DNA of 64,000 nucleotides from Pyruvatibacter sp. (GCF_040219635.1 NZ_JAVJSC010000002.1:62001-126000); one strand, 5' to 3'; positions 45,362-54,326 are shown, counted from the first letter of the stretch. Numbers and translations are program-made. The notes: generated by a model not told the origin, from the sequence alone.

Positions 45362-46611
45362 TCTGGTCAGCCGCGCGTCTGAGAGGCATCGCCGCTGGTG
45401 TCCTGCTTGCTTTAACAACAGCACTGGCATGGCCTGCCTCGGCACATACCCGCAGCCAGTCAATGTCATCTCTCACATTGGCGGGCGATACCGTTACCAT
45501 CACCTTTCAGGCCAGCGCCCGCGAAGTAACACGCCTGGGCGTGTTGGACCCGCAGGCGGTAAGTCTGCCCTCGCTGTTTGCCACGCACCTGGCGCAATCC
45601 GTCACCATTGAGCGTGGCGACGCCATGTGTGCGTTGACCAGGGCCCCTGCACCACGCCGGGCGAGCACCGCTGAATTGCGTTTTGAATTGACGTTTCAAT
45701 GTCCCGCCACACAGGCGCAGGCGCCTGTGCGTGTCACCAACAATGCATTTTTTCCTGTTGCCAGCCGCCACATCCACTTTGCCCGCGCCCGCGCTGCAGA
45801 TGGCGCGTTTGAAGAACGGTTGATGACGGCGACCAACCGCACGGCAACATTTGTGTTTTCAAGTGACGGTGCGGTTGCCCCGATCATCGAAACGGCTTCG
45901 GCAACGCTCATGCGGTATGTCTCGCTTGGCACCCAGCATATTCTGGAAGGGATTGACCATGTGGCCTTCCTGATAGGCCTGCTGTTGCTGTGCCGCCGCC
46001 TGCGCGACGTCGTGTTTGTCGTGACCGGATTCACCATTGGTCACAGCATTACCCTCAGCCTGGCCGTGCTTGGCCTCGCCGTGCCCAACCCGCCGGTTGT
46101 GGAAGCCCTCATCGCCTTCACAATCATGCTGGTGGCTGTTGAAAGTCTCGCCGCGCCGCGCGGGCTTGCAGCCGGTGCCACCGCATTGGCGCTTGGCCTG
46201 CTGGCGATATTGGCATGTATCAGCATGGTTATGGGTGGTGCCCTGCCAACGCTTGTCTGGGTTGGTCTCATACTGCTGGTAGGCGGCTATGCTTTTCTGA
46301 CCCGCGATCAACACCACTCCCTACGCCTATTGCCATGGCTCACAGGCGTGTTTGGGCTGGTTCACGGCTTTGGGTTTGCCGGCGTACTGTTGGAACTCGG
46401 CCTGCCAGCGGAGCGGCTGGCATTGGCGTTGTTCGGCTTCAATGTGGGAGTCGAACTTGGGCAGCTATTGCTCGTGATCGCGGTTTGGAGTGCCGCCATG
46501 CTCGTCGCTCCGCGCCTTTCGGGCACAACAACGATCAGCATTCGCACGGCTGCGGCAACCGTATTGTGCATTGCCGGAAGTTACTGGTTTGCCTTTAGGG
46601 CGTTTGCGTAG
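45358..46611 (+). CDS. HupE/UreJ family protein (metal permease-like)
   Basis: 417 residues with a GTG start overlapping the previous stop (GTGA). A signal peptide (cleavage near PASAHT) and a periplasmic beta-rich domain (~30-175) precede seven or eight membrane helices. The membrane part has the family's metal-type motifs: HILEGIDHVAFLIGLLLL, TGFTIGHSITLSLA, and LVHGFGFAG. HupE/UreJ proteins are nickel/cobalt permeases; members with this large periplasmic domain are usually found in the same DUF3604-parvulin-HupE order as here. It ends 17 bases inside the convergent znuA gene. Confidence 0.88.
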   Translation: MIWSAARLRGIAAGVLLALTTALAWPASAHTRSQSMSSLTLAGDTVTITFQASAREVTRLGVLDPQAVSLPSLFATHLAQSVTIERGDAMCALTRAPAPRRASTAELRFELTFQCPATQAQAPVRVTNNAFFPVASRHIHFARARAADGAFEERLMTATNRTATFVFSSDGAVAPIIETASATLMRYVSLGTQHILEGIDHVAFLIGLLLLCRRLRDVVFVVTGFTIGHSITLSLAVLGLAVPNPPVVEALIAFTIMLVAVESLAAPRGLAAGATALALGLLAILACISMVMGGALPTLVWVGLILLVGGYAFLTRDQHHSLRLLPWLTGVFGLVHGFGFAGVLLELGLPAERLALALFGFNVGVELGQLLLVIAVWSAAMLVAPRLSGTTTISIRTAAATVLCIAGSYWFAFRAFA

Positions 46612-47758
46612 CATCCGGGCTCAGGCAGGTCAGCATGTTGTCTGCCAGCGCGCGCATCAGTTGCTCATACAGGTCTGCGCCCGGCGTGATATCAGCACCC
46701 ACCGGGTCCAGTACCGATGTTCGTGTCGGCGTTCCCTCGGTGATGGCGTCCAGGATTGCCGGCCGAAACTGCGGCTCGGCAAAAACACACTTTGCACCAC
46801 GCTCGGCAATGCGCGTTTGAATGGCGCGTACTCTTTGGGCACCGGGGGCCACTTCGGGTGACACCGTGACAGAGCCAACGCTCCCCAGATCATACCGCGT
46901 CTCGAAATACTGATATGCGTCATGAAAAACAATGAACGGCACCTGCTGGATCGGCGCTAGCGCCTCCATGAGAGAGGCATCCATTGCATTCAGCCGCTCT
47001 GCCTGGCGTGCATGGTTGGCTGCATAATAGTCTGCGTCAGCGGGTGTAATTGCGCCCAGCGCATCAGCCACAGCAGCGCTTAGAGCCACAGCGTTGCGAG
47101 GGTCAAGCCAGACATGTCCGTCAACGTCTAGCGCAGCATGATCCTCATCCGCATGGCCATCGTGTTTAGCATGGTCGTCGTGTTTAGCGTGGTCGTCATG
47201 TGCGTGATCATCGTGTTTGGCATGGTCATGTTCATCGCCATGCTTTTTGTGCCCATGGTCATCTGCATGAGCATGGTCATCGTGATCAGCATGGTCATCA
47301 TGCTTCGCATGGTCATGTCCGCCGTGATCGTGCGAATGGCCGTGCGCATGGTCGTGCGCATCCCACAACCCTCCGGCACGGATCGGCAGCAGCACGGCAT
47401 CTTCAAGTTTTGTCATGCTGATAATCTGCGCCTCTGGCGCAAGTTGCTCAATTCGTCCGTCCAGAAATGTCTCAAGCTGAGGCCCTACCCAGACAACCAG
47501 CTCTGCCTCGCTTAACGCGCGCGCATCGGAGGGTCTGAGGTTGTAGGAGTGTGGTGATGCATTGCCGGGAACCAGCAGATGCGCTTCAGATTTGTCACCA
47601 AGCACACCGCTGACGATTGAATGAACTGCCGGAATGGTCGCAACCACCCCTGGCGCATTCTGCGCATTGGTGTCAGATGTGTCGGCTCCAGCCGCGCCCG
47701 AAAACACCGTGAGGGCCACAACCGCACTCAATGTTTTAATCCCACACCGTAGCAACAT
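46595..47758 (-). CDS. znuA: Zinc ABC transporter substrate-binding protein ZnuA
   Basis: 387 residues from the ATG at 47758 (GGAGAG 8 bases upstream; the ATG at 47773 is part of that ribosome-binding region). Signal peptide to about AAGA. Zinc ligands of the cluster 9 family: His in NASPHSYN, DGHVWLDPRN, VFHDAYQYFE and the terminal Asp region DPVGADI. The loop between the first two ligands is expanded into a His/Asp-rich segment of about 70 residues (135-207). Divergent from zur-znuCB over a Zur-box-like site; captures Zn2+ in the periplasm for ZnuBC. Confidence 0.95.
   Translation of the reverse strand: MLLRCGIKTLSAVVALTVFSGAAGADTSDTNAQNAPGVVATIPAVHSIVSGVLGDKSEAHLLVPGNASPHSYNLRPSDARALSEAELVVWVGPQLETFLDGRIEQLAPEAQIISMTKLEDAVLLPIRAGGLWDAHDHAHGHSHDHGGHDHAKHDDHADHDDHAHADDHGHKKHGDEHDHAKHDDHAHDDHAKHDDHAKHDGHADEDHAALDVDGHVWLDPRNAVALSAAVADALGAITPADADYYAANHARQAERLNAMDASLMEALAPIQQVPFIVFHDAYQYFETRYDLGSVGSVTVSPEVAPGAQRVRAIQTRIAERGAKCVFAEPQFRPAILDAITEGTPTRTSVLDPVGADITPGADLYEQLMRALADNMLTCLSPDATQTP
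47138..47356. repeat. Imperfect repeats encoding the ZnuA His-rich loop
   Basis: Degenerate CATGGTCRTC-type units on the plus strand; on the minus strand they encode repeated His-Asp-His-Ala-Lys-His-Asp-Asp blocks. Copy number is probably unstable, as with other zinc-buffering loops. Confidence 0.7.
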
Positions 47759-47809
47759 TGGCCTACTCTCCATGCAACATTCCTGGCAACAGTCTTGCCT
47801 AAGTTCGGA

Positions 47810-47828
47810 TGTGTTATATTATCACACA
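47810..47828. promoter_or_regulatory. Zur box between znuA and zur-znuCB
   Basis: TGTGTTATATTATCACACA: two 9-base arms, 8 of 9 positions complementary, around a central T. It matches the AT-rich dyad expected for alphaproteobacterial Zur sites. It overlaps a likely -10 in each direction (GATAAT toward znuA, TATATT toward zur), so zinc-loaded Zur bound here would block both promoters. The zur start at 47864 is 35 bases downstream. Confidence 0.8.
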
Positions 47829-47863
47829 CCGTCTTTCGCAAGATAAACAACCGTGAGCAATCA

Positions 47864-48349
47864 ATGGCCACCCGGATGCAGCCACAGGGCTTTCCGTCAG
47901 AATCCCATGATCACACCCGCTGCCGCAGCGGCGCGCTCGCCTGTGCGAAAAAGCAACTGGCGCAAACCGGCGCCCGCCTCACGGCCGACCGGGAAGCCGT
48001 TCTGAATGTGTTGCTGGCCGGTCATCAGGCTCTTGGTGCCTACGATATTATGGGGCAGATCGACTGGCGCGGCCGCCGCCCAGCCCCCTCGGTTGTTTAC
48101 AGAGCACTGGATTTTCTTGTCAGCAACGGACTGGCCCACAAGGTTGAAAGCCGTAATGCGTTTATGGCCTGTCCAAGCGCCGGCCATGCGCACAAGCCGA
48201 TGATTCTGGTCTGCACGTCCTGTGGCCAGGTTGCGGAGTTCGAAGCTCCCGCCATTTCGCGGGCCGTCACCCGCGTGGCGCAGGACAGTGATTTCAAGCC
48301 GGTGCAGACAACGGTTGAAGTCTCCGGTTTGTGTGGAGCGTGCGCGTGA
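47864..48349 (+). CDS. zur: Fur family transcriptional regulator, Zur type
   Basis: 161 residues from the ATG at 47864; a start at 47795 would cross the operator. The winged helix is RLTADREAVLNVLLAGHQALGAYDIMGQ followed by PSVVYRALDFLVSNGLAHKV; a GHAHK metal site and two structural Cys pairs (CTSC, CGAC) are present. Zur rather than Fur is inferred from the flanking znuA and znuCB genes and the operator. Its stop overlaps znuC by GTGA. Confidence 0.93.
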   Translation: MATRMQPQGFPSESHDHTRCRSGALACAKKQLAQTGARLTADREAVLNVLLAGHQALGAYDIMGQIDWRGRRPAPSVVYRALDFLVSNGLAHKVESRNAFMACPSAGHAHKPMILVCTSCGQVAEFEAPAISRAVTRVAQDSDFKPVQTTVEVSGLCGACA

Positions 48350-49116
48350 CGCCCCCATCTTTGATTGCCGCGAACAAAATCGGGGTGACGATCGGCGGGC
48401 GTACGCTGCTGCACGACATTGATCTGCGCGTGGAGCCAGGCCAGATCGTCACGATCATTGGCCCTAACGGCGGTGGCAAGACCACCCTTGTACGCGCGCT
48501 CCTGAACCTCGTGCCGCTCAGCGCAGGCACCGTAACGCAAAAGCCCGGCCTAACTGTGGGCTACGTGCCGCAAAAGCTCACGCTCAACCCGATGATGCCG
48601 GTCAGCGTCGCCCGCCTGATGAGCGCAACCATGCGCGCCAGCCGGGCACAGGTGCATGATGCCCTGACCGAAACCGGCGTGGCACACCTGACAGATGCCT
48701 CCGTCCACACACTTTCAGGCGGTGAGTTCCGCCGTGTATTGCTGGCCCGCGCGCTCATCCGTCAGCCAGATTTGCTGGTGCTGGACGAGCCGGTGACGGG
48801 CGTCGATCACGCGGGCGAGTTGGCGCTCTACGCGTTGATCCAGCGCATCCGGGATGAGCGCGGCTGCGGTGTGCTGATGATTTCCCACGATCTGCATGTG
48901 GTGATGGCTGCAACCGACAACGTTGTATGCCTCAACGGCCATGTGTGCTGCACGGGCCAGCCCCACGAGGTGTCGCAACACTCGGAATATGTCCGCCTGT
49001 TCGGACCCAAGGCGGCTGATGCTCTGGCCTTCTACGAACACCGCCACGACCATGAACATGGCCTTTCCGACAGCATCGAAGGCCACGGCGCAAAGGATCA
49101 TTCCCATGCTGGATGA
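48346..49116 (+). CDS. znuC: Zinc ABC transporter ATP-binding protein ZnuC
   Basis: 256 residues from the GTG at 48346, in a 4-base overlap with zur and with GGAG 9 bases upstream. ABC ATPase motifs: Walker A IGPNGGGKTTL, the Q-loop VGYVPQKLTL, signature LSGGEFRRVLLARAL, Walker B LLVLDEPVTGVD, and switch His in MISHDLHVVM. The His-rich tail (HRHDHEHG, GAKDHSHAG) is typical of ZnuC and may bind zinc. Energises ZnuB. Confidence 0.95.
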   Translation: MTPPSLIAANKIGVTIGGRTLLHDIDLRVEPGQIVTIIGPNGGGKTTLVRALLNLVPLSAGTVTQKPGLTVGYVPQKLTLNPMMPVSVARLMSATMRASRAQVHDALTETGVAHLTDASVHTLSGGEFRRVLLARALIRQPDLLVLDEPVTGVDHAGELALYALIQRIRDERGCGVLMISHDLHVVMAATDNVVCLNGHVCCTGQPHEVSQHSEYVRLFGPKAADALAFYEHRHDHEHGLSDSIEGHGAKDHSHAG

Positions 49117-49900
49117 TTTTTTTGTCCGCGCCATGTTGGCCGCCGTCGGTGTGGGCGTTATGGCCGGGCCATTAGGCTGCTTCGTGGTGTGGCGACGCAT
49201 GGCCTATTTTGGCGACACGACGGCTCACGCAGCGCTGCTTGGTATCGGTCTTGGCATCGTGCTTGGCATCAACCTTACTTTGGGTGTTGCTCTGGTAACG
49301 GTCACAGTCGCGCTGTTGCTGCTGACACTGGAAAACCGCGTTGGTCTGGCGCTGGATACACTGCTTGGCATTCTGGCACACGCATCGCTTGCTCTGGGCG
49401 TCATCATCATCGCCCTCACACCTGGTCTGCGCGTTGACCTCACCGCATATCTGTTTGGCGATGTGCTGGCGGTGACAGCATCTGACCTCGCCATTATCTT
49501 CGGCCTTGCCGCCGCTGTGCTGGCCATCCTGATGTATATCTGGCGTCCGCTCGTGGCAGCCACCATGGACGAAGAACTGGCCGCCGCCGAGGGCGTGAAC
49601 CCCGCATACCAGCGGATTGCACTCGTGTTGCTGCTGGCCATCATGATTGCGGTAGCGATGAAAGTTGTCGGCGTGTTGCTGGTGACAGCACTGCTCATCA
49701 TTCCCGCGGCCTCTGCGCGCCGGTTTGCGTCATCGCCCGAACATATGGCCATTGGTGCCGGGCTGCTTGCCGTCGCTTCAGCTATTGGCGGCCTTTTTCT
49801 GTCGCTGTATCTCGACACACCCTCCGGCCCGTCTATCGTGATTGCAGCGGCCTTTATCTTTGCCGTCAGCCTCCTGCCTTTGGGGCTGCGAAAAGGTTAG
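49106..49900 (+). CDS. znuB: Zinc ABC transporter permease ZnuB
   Basis: 264 residues from the ATG at 49106, overlapping znuC by 11 bases; upstream in-frame sequence is out of register with the family. Cluster 9 permease with about eight membrane helices: RAMLAAVGVGVMAGPLGCFVVWRRMAYFGDTTAHAALLG at the N-terminus and GVLLVTALLIIPAASAR near the C-terminus are diagnostic. Forms the membrane channel of ZnuABC. Confidence 0.95.
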   Translation: MLDDFFVRAMLAAVGVGVMAGPLGCFVVWRRMAYFGDTTAHAALLGIGLGIVLGINLTLGVALVTVTVALLLLTLENRVGLALDTLLGILAHASLALGVIIIALTPGLRVDLTAYLFGDVLAVTASDLAIIFGLAAAVLAILMYIWRPLVAATMDEELAAAEGVNPAYQRIALVLLLAIMIAVAMKVVGVLLVTALLIIPAASARRFASSPEHMAIGAGLLAVASAIGGLFLSLYLDTPSGPSIVIAAAFIFAVSLLPLGLRKG

Positions 49901-49957
49901 ACTTGGTGGATTCGATCTGGGAGCCGTCGCCAAAACGGCACAGGGGGACGAAACGCC

Positions 49958-51478
49958 ATGACCACCGCACCGCCAAACCGAAGTCTGCTGACCCGCTTCC
50001 TGGATAGCGTGGAGCGTACCGGCAATGCTCTGCCGGACCCCGTCACGTTATTTGCGTTGATGATCGTGTTTGTCGTCATCGCATCGGTTATTGCCTCAGC
50101 AGCCGGTGTCGCCGTTCCCCACCCCGGCACCGGCGACGTTGTGGCAGCCCAAAACCTGCTTGCACCAGAACAGCTACAGCGCCTGTTCGTGGAAATGCCA
50201 ACAACCTTCACCAGCTTCGCGCCCCTTGGGTATGTGCTGCTGGTGATGCTGGGCGTCGGCGTAGCCGAAAAAACCGGCTTCCTGACCGTCGCCCTGCGTT
50301 CGCTTGTGGCGGGTGTGCGTCCGCGGCTGATTACCGCAGCGCTTGTGTTCGCCGGTGTCATGTCGTCACTGGCCGCCGATGCCGGATACGTCGTACTCAT
50401 TCCGCTTGGTGCGGCGATTTTTATGGGTGCAGGCCGCCATCCCGTCGCGGGTCTTGCTGCGGGCTTTGCCGGTGTTGCCGGTGGCTTCAGCGCTAACCTC
50501 ATTCTGACCCCGCTGGACCCGTTGCTGGCCGGCATAACTCAGGAAGCCGCCCGCCTGGTGGCTGCTGACTATGTGGTGGATGTGACCGCCAACTACTATT
50601 TGATGCTGGCGCTGGTGCCGGTGTTCGTCATTGTTGGCACATGGGTAACAGACAAAATAGTTGAGCCACGTTTGCCCAAATGGACGCCAACACACACCAA
50701 ACTGGATGTTCCCGACGCTGACATAAGTGCTGTCGAACGTCGCGGCATACAGGCCGCTGTGGCATCGCTGCTGGCTATCATCGCCGCAGTTGCGGCACTC
50801 GCCTGGGCACCCGGCTTTCCCTTGCGTGGCGATGACGGCTCGTTTCTGCCGCTTATGCGCAGCCTCGTCACCATCATGTTTTTGACGTTTCTGATTGCAG
50901 GCATCACCTATGGCATCACCACCCGCGTCATCAGGTCCGACAAGGATGTGGTGAAGATGATGGCCGAAGCCATGTCAGACCTTGGTGTCTATATCGTGCT
51001 CGCGTTCATCGCGGCGCATTTCATTGCCATGTTCAACTGGTCCAATCTTGGCGTCATCAGTGCCGTGGTGGGGGCAGACGCGCTGCGGTCAATCGGGTTT
51101 GACGGCTCGCCGCTGCTGGTATCTCTCATCATGCTGGCCGCAACCATCAACATTCTGGTCGGTAGTGCGTCAGCCAAATGGGCGTTTCTGGCACCCATCT
51201 TCGTACCAATGCTGATGTTGCTTGGCCTGTCACCGGAAGCGACCCAGGCGGCCTATCGCATTGGTGACAGCTCTACCAACATGATTACGCCGCTGCTACC
51301 GTATTTCCCGCTGATCCTGATTGTCGGCAAACGCTACGATCCCAATTTCGGCATCGGGACGCTGGTGGCCACCATGCTGCCGTTCGCCGTTGCGTTCGGC
51401 ATTGCCTCCACCACGTTGTTTGTCGGCTGGATGGCCTTTGGCCTGCCACTTGGTCCGGGTGTCTCCGGCACCTATTAG
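49958..51478 (+). CDS. AbgT family transporter
   Basis: 506 residues, about eleven membrane helices. AbgT hallmarks: FLDSVERTGNALPDPVTLFALM at the start, SLAADAGYVVLIPLGAAIF, GFSANLILTPLDPLLAGITQ and, near the C-terminus, YRIGDSSTNMITPLLPYFPLI. The family imports p-aminobenzoyl-glutamate in E. coli and exports sulfonamide-like antimetabolites in some bacteria, using the proton gradient. AGGGGGA precedes the ATG. Confidence 0.9.
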   Translation: MTTAPPNRSLLTRFLDSVERTGNALPDPVTLFALMIVFVVIASVIASAAGVAVPHPGTGDVVAAQNLLAPEQLQRLFVEMPTTFTSFAPLGYVLLVMLGVGVAEKTGFLTVALRSLVAGVRPRLITAALVFAGVMSSLAADAGYVVLIPLGAAIFMGAGRHPVAGLAAGFAGVAGGFSANLILTPLDPLLAGITQEAARLVAADYVVDVTANYYLMLALVPVFVIVGTWVTDKIVEPRLPKWTPTHTKLDVPDADISAVERRGIQAAVASLLAIIAAVAALAWAPGFPLRGDDGSFLPLMRSLVTIMFLTFLIAGITYGITTRVIRSDKDVVKMMAEAMSDLGVYIVLAFIAAHFIAMFNWSNLGVISAVVGADALRSIGFDGSPLLVSLIMLAATINILVGSASAKWAFLAPIFVPMLMLLGLSPEATQAAYRIGDSSTNMITPLLPYFPLILIVGKRYDPNFGIGTLVATMLPFAVAFGIASTTLFVGWMAFGLPLGPGVSGTY

Positions 51479-51498
51479 CGAACCTCTAAAACAGTTTT

Positions 51499-51552
51499 GC
51501 GTATCTCAAATACGCGATAGGCTTTCCGCCAACAAAAACTGCGTGCGGAAAG
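51499..51552 (+). promoter_or_regulatory. Two hairpins in the aldehyde dehydrogenase leader
   Basis: GCGTAT-CTCAA-ATACGC (51499-51515) is followed by CTTTCCGC (51522-51529) pairing with GCGGAAAG (51545-51552). Both are perfect. The second ends 28 bases before the start codon. They could form a leader RNA structure, or operators; no riboswitch class recognised. Confidence 0.4.
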
Positions 51553-51580
51553 TCCGGCACGCTACAGGGAGACGTAAAAC

Positions 51581-52987
51581 ATGAGCGATCAGTATCACCT
51601 GCTTATCGGCGGCAAGCTCGTTGACGGCGACATGACAATGGATGTGGTGAACCCCGCCACCGAAGACGTGATTGTGGCCGCCCCGCGCGCCAGCGAAGCG
51701 CAGCTAAACGAGGCTGTTGCTGCTGCCAAGGCCGCATTCCCAGCATGGGCCGCCACCCCCATCGAACAGCGGCGCACGGTCATCAACGCCATAGCAGGTG
51801 CCATTGAAGCAGAGGCCGAGAGCTTTGCCCGCCTGCTCACCCAGGAGCAGGGCAAGCCCCTGCAGGATGCGACCGGCGAAGTGCTGGGCACGGTTGCCTT
51901 CATGCGCTACTTCGCAACGCTGGATATGCCGGTAAAAGTTCTGGACGACAGCGACGGTCGCCGCGTGGAAGCCCACCGCAAGCCGCTTGGTGTGATCGGA
52001 GCCATCGTCCCGTGGAACTTCCCGATGATCCTGATGGCATTCAAACTGCCCCCGGCACTGCTGGCCGGCAATACGGTAGTGCTGAAGCCTGCCCCCACAA
52101 CACCGCTGACAACCCTCAAGCTGGCAGGTCTGCTGAAAGACATTGTGCCCGCAGGTGTGGTGAACGTCATAACCGATGCCAATGACCTTGGCGCGCCACT
52201 GACGGCACATCCCGACATCCGCAAAGTTTCGTTCACCGGCTCAACGGCCACCGGGGCCAAGGTCATGGCCGGTGCCGCCAGCCTGCTCAAGCGTGTAACT
52301 CTGGAGCTTGGCGGCAATGACGCGGGAATTGTGCTGGACGACGTGAACCCCAAGGAAGCCGCGCCAAAACTTTTTCAGTCAGCATTCCAGAACTCCGGTC
52401 AGGTCTGCATCGCCATGAAGCGGTTGTATGTGCATGAGAGCATCTACGACGAAATGTGCGCGGAGCTTGCCCAGCTTGCCGAGGCGGCCATCATTGGTGA
52501 TGGACTGGAACAGGGCACCCAGCTTGGACCGCTGCAAAACAAGATGCAGTATGACAAGGTGAAGGAGCTGATTGAGGATGCCCGTGGCAACGGCAAGATC
52601 ATTGCCGGTGGGACGACCCCCGACAGCAAGGGCTATTTCATCCGCCCCACCATCGTGCGCGATATTTCAGATGGCACACGGCTTGTGGACGAGGAGCAGT
52701 TCGGCCCCGTTCTGCCGGTCATCAAATATAGTGATGCAGACGACGCCGTGGCGCGTGCCAATGCCTCGCCCTATGGGCTTGGCGGCTCCATCTGGGCGAA
52801 GGACACAGACCGCGCTTACGCGTTGGCCGATAAGATGGACGCAGGCACGGTATGGGTGAACAAGCACGCTGAACTCGACCCGATGATCCCGTTTGGCGGT
52901 TCAAAAATGTCGGGCGTTGGTGCGGAGCTTGGCGCAGATGGGCTGGAAGAGTTCACCCAACTCAAGATCATCAATATGGCGCGCTAA
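51581..52987 (+). CDS. NAD(P)-dependent aldehyde dehydrogenase
   Basis: 468 residues. Family motifs: VPWNFPMILMAFKLPPALLAGNTVVLKPAP, SFTGSTATGAKVMAGAA, general base Glu in TLELGGNDAGIV, and catalytic Cys in FQNSGQVCIAMKRL. The order NP-x-T at the N-terminus and EFTQLKIINM at the C-terminus match medium-chain and aromatic aldehyde dehydrogenases. GGGAGA precedes the ATG. It faces the class III alcohol dehydrogenase, so aldehyde detoxification or alkanol oxidation is plausible. Confidence 0.92.
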   Translation: MSDQYHLLIGGKLVDGDMTMDVVNPATEDVIVAAPRASEAQLNEAVAAAKAAFPAWAATPIEQRRTVINAIAGAIEAEAESFARLLTQEQGKPLQDATGEVLGTVAFMRYFATLDMPVKVLDDSDGRRVEAHRKPLGVIGAIVPWNFPMILMAFKLPPALLAGNTVVLKPAPTTPLTTLKLAGLLKDIVPAGVVNVITDANDLGAPLTAHPDIRKVSFTGSTATGAKVMAGAASLLKRVTLELGGNDAGIVLDDVNPKEAAPKLFQSAFQNSGQVCIAMKRLYVHESIYDEMCAELAQLAEAAIIGDGLEQGTQLGPLQNKMQYDKVKELIEDARGNGKIIAGGTTPDSKGYFIRPTIVRDISDGTRLVDEEQFGPVLPVIKYSDADDAVARANASPYGLGGSIWAKDTDRAYALADKMDAGTVWVNKHAELDPMIPFGGSKMSGVGAELGADGLEEFTQLKIINMAR

Positions 52988-53015
52988 GCATTTGATTTCG
53001 AATCTCTAATCGGAG

Positions 53016-53050
53016 CGGGCCGTGGATGCATTCTACGGCCCGTTCTCTTT
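53016..53050 (+). terminator. Rho-independent terminator
   Basis: CGGGCCGT and ACGGCCCG form an 8-base perfect stem with an 11-base loop, followed by TTCTCTTT. Placed just after the aldehyde dehydrogenase. Confidence 0.75.
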
Positions 53051-53137
53051 GTGAGCAGTGCAAACGCAGAGTGTTTCAGGGCAATCAAACGATCGCGGCA
53101 ATCACTCTTGGTATCTCGGCCGCACACATCCAAACCG

Positions 53138-54247
53138 TCAGTACACGACCACACTGCGGATACTTTCCCCCGCATCCATCAGATCAAACCCCTTGTTGAT
53201 ATCCTCTAGCGCAAGCGTGTGCGTGATCATCGGGTCGATCTCGATCTTTCCGTCCATGTACCAGTCAACAATCTGAGGCACATCCGTGCGCCCTCGCGCG
53301 CCACCAAATGCCGTGCCGCGCCAATGGCGTCCGGTCACAAGCTGAAACGGTCGCGTCGAAATCTCGGCCCCCGCCGGTGCCACGCCAATGATGATGGACT
53401 GCCCCCAGCCCTTATGCGCACTCTCAAGCGCCACGCGCATCACATCCGTATTGCCGATGCACTCAAAGGTGTAGTCGCCGCCACCGCCGGTAAGATCAAT
53501 CAGATAAGCCGTCAGATCGCCGGTTACCTGCGCCGGATTGACAAAATGCGTCATGCCGAACCTGCGGCCCCACGCCTCGCGCTCATCATTGAGGTCAACG
53601 CCCACAATCATCCGCGCGCCTGCCATGCGCAGCCCCTGCACCACATTCAGGCCGATGCCGCCAAGGCCAAACACAATGGCCACCGAGCCTTCTTCAACCC
53701 TGGCTGTATGAATGACCGCGCCGATGCCGGTGGTCACGCCACAACCGATGTAACAGATCTTGTCGAACGGCGCGTCCCGCCGCACCTTGGCCAGCGCTAT
53801 CTCCGGCAGCACCGTGAAGTTGGAAAAGGTTGAGGTGCCCATATAGTGATGAACGGGCTTGCCACCGACGGAAAAGCGGCTCGTTCCGTCCGGCATCAGT
53901 CCCTGCCCCTGCGTGGATCTTATTTTCTGACACAGGTTTGTTTTCGGATTACGGCAATACTCACACTCACCGCATTCAGGCGTGTACAGAGGAATGACAT
54001 GGTCATCCGCAGCCAGCGATGTAACGCCCTGCCCGATCTCCCGCACAATACCGGCGCCCTCATGCCCCAGAATGGACGGGAAAAGTCCTTCCGGGTCTTT
54101 GCCCGATAAGGTGAACTCATCAGTGTGGCAGATGCCGGTGGCCATGATTTCCACCAGCACCTCGCCTGCACGCGGGCCGTCAAGGTCAGCCTCGACAATT
54201 GCAAGTGGGCGACCGGCTTCAACGGCAAGGGCGGCGCGGGTTTTCAT
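53138..54247 (-). CDS. frmA: S-(hydroxymethyl)glutathione dehydrogenase / class III alcohol dehydrogenase
   Basis: 369 residues from the ATG at 54247 (MKTRAA; a TTG two codons upstream is not needed). Zinc medium-chain dehydrogenase: catalytic zinc region TGICHTDEFTLSG and GHEGAG, structural zinc Cys set in PECGECEYCRNPKTNLC, coenzyme loop VFGLGGIGLNVVQG. The class III signature IRSTQGQGLMPDGTSRFS marks the glutathione-dependent formaldehyde-oxidising type. No S-formylglutathione hydrolase is next to it. Confidence 0.92.
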   Translation of the reverse strand: MKTRAALAVEAGRPLAIVEADLDGPRAGEVLVEIMATGICHTDEFTLSGKDPEGLFPSILGHEGAGIVREIGQGVTSLAADDHVIPLYTPECGECEYCRNPKTNLCQKIRSTQGQGLMPDGTSRFSVGGKPVHHYMGTSTFSNFTVLPEIALAKVRRDAPFDKICYIGCGVTTGIGAVIHTARVEEGSVAIVFGLGGIGLNVVQGLRMAGARMIVGVDLNDEREAWGRRFGMTHFVNPAQVTGDLTAYLIDLTGGGGDYTFECIGNTDVMRVALESAHKGWGQSIIIGVAPAGAEISTRPFQLVTGRHWRGTAFGGARGRTDVPQIVDWYMDGKIEIDPMITHTLALEDINKGFDLMDAGESIRSVVVY

Positions 54248-54326
54248 GGGCAATAACTCTCCGGCAAATGAGTGTGACCCAAAGCAATACGCAATGGCTG
54301 CAGCACCAGCAAGGCGGCTTAAGTCC

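Noticed and set aside
47138..47356. Repeat array that could look like a CRISPR
   Set aside because: Units are short, imperfect, without spacers, and encode the His-rich ZnuA loop in frame; no cas genes are nearby.
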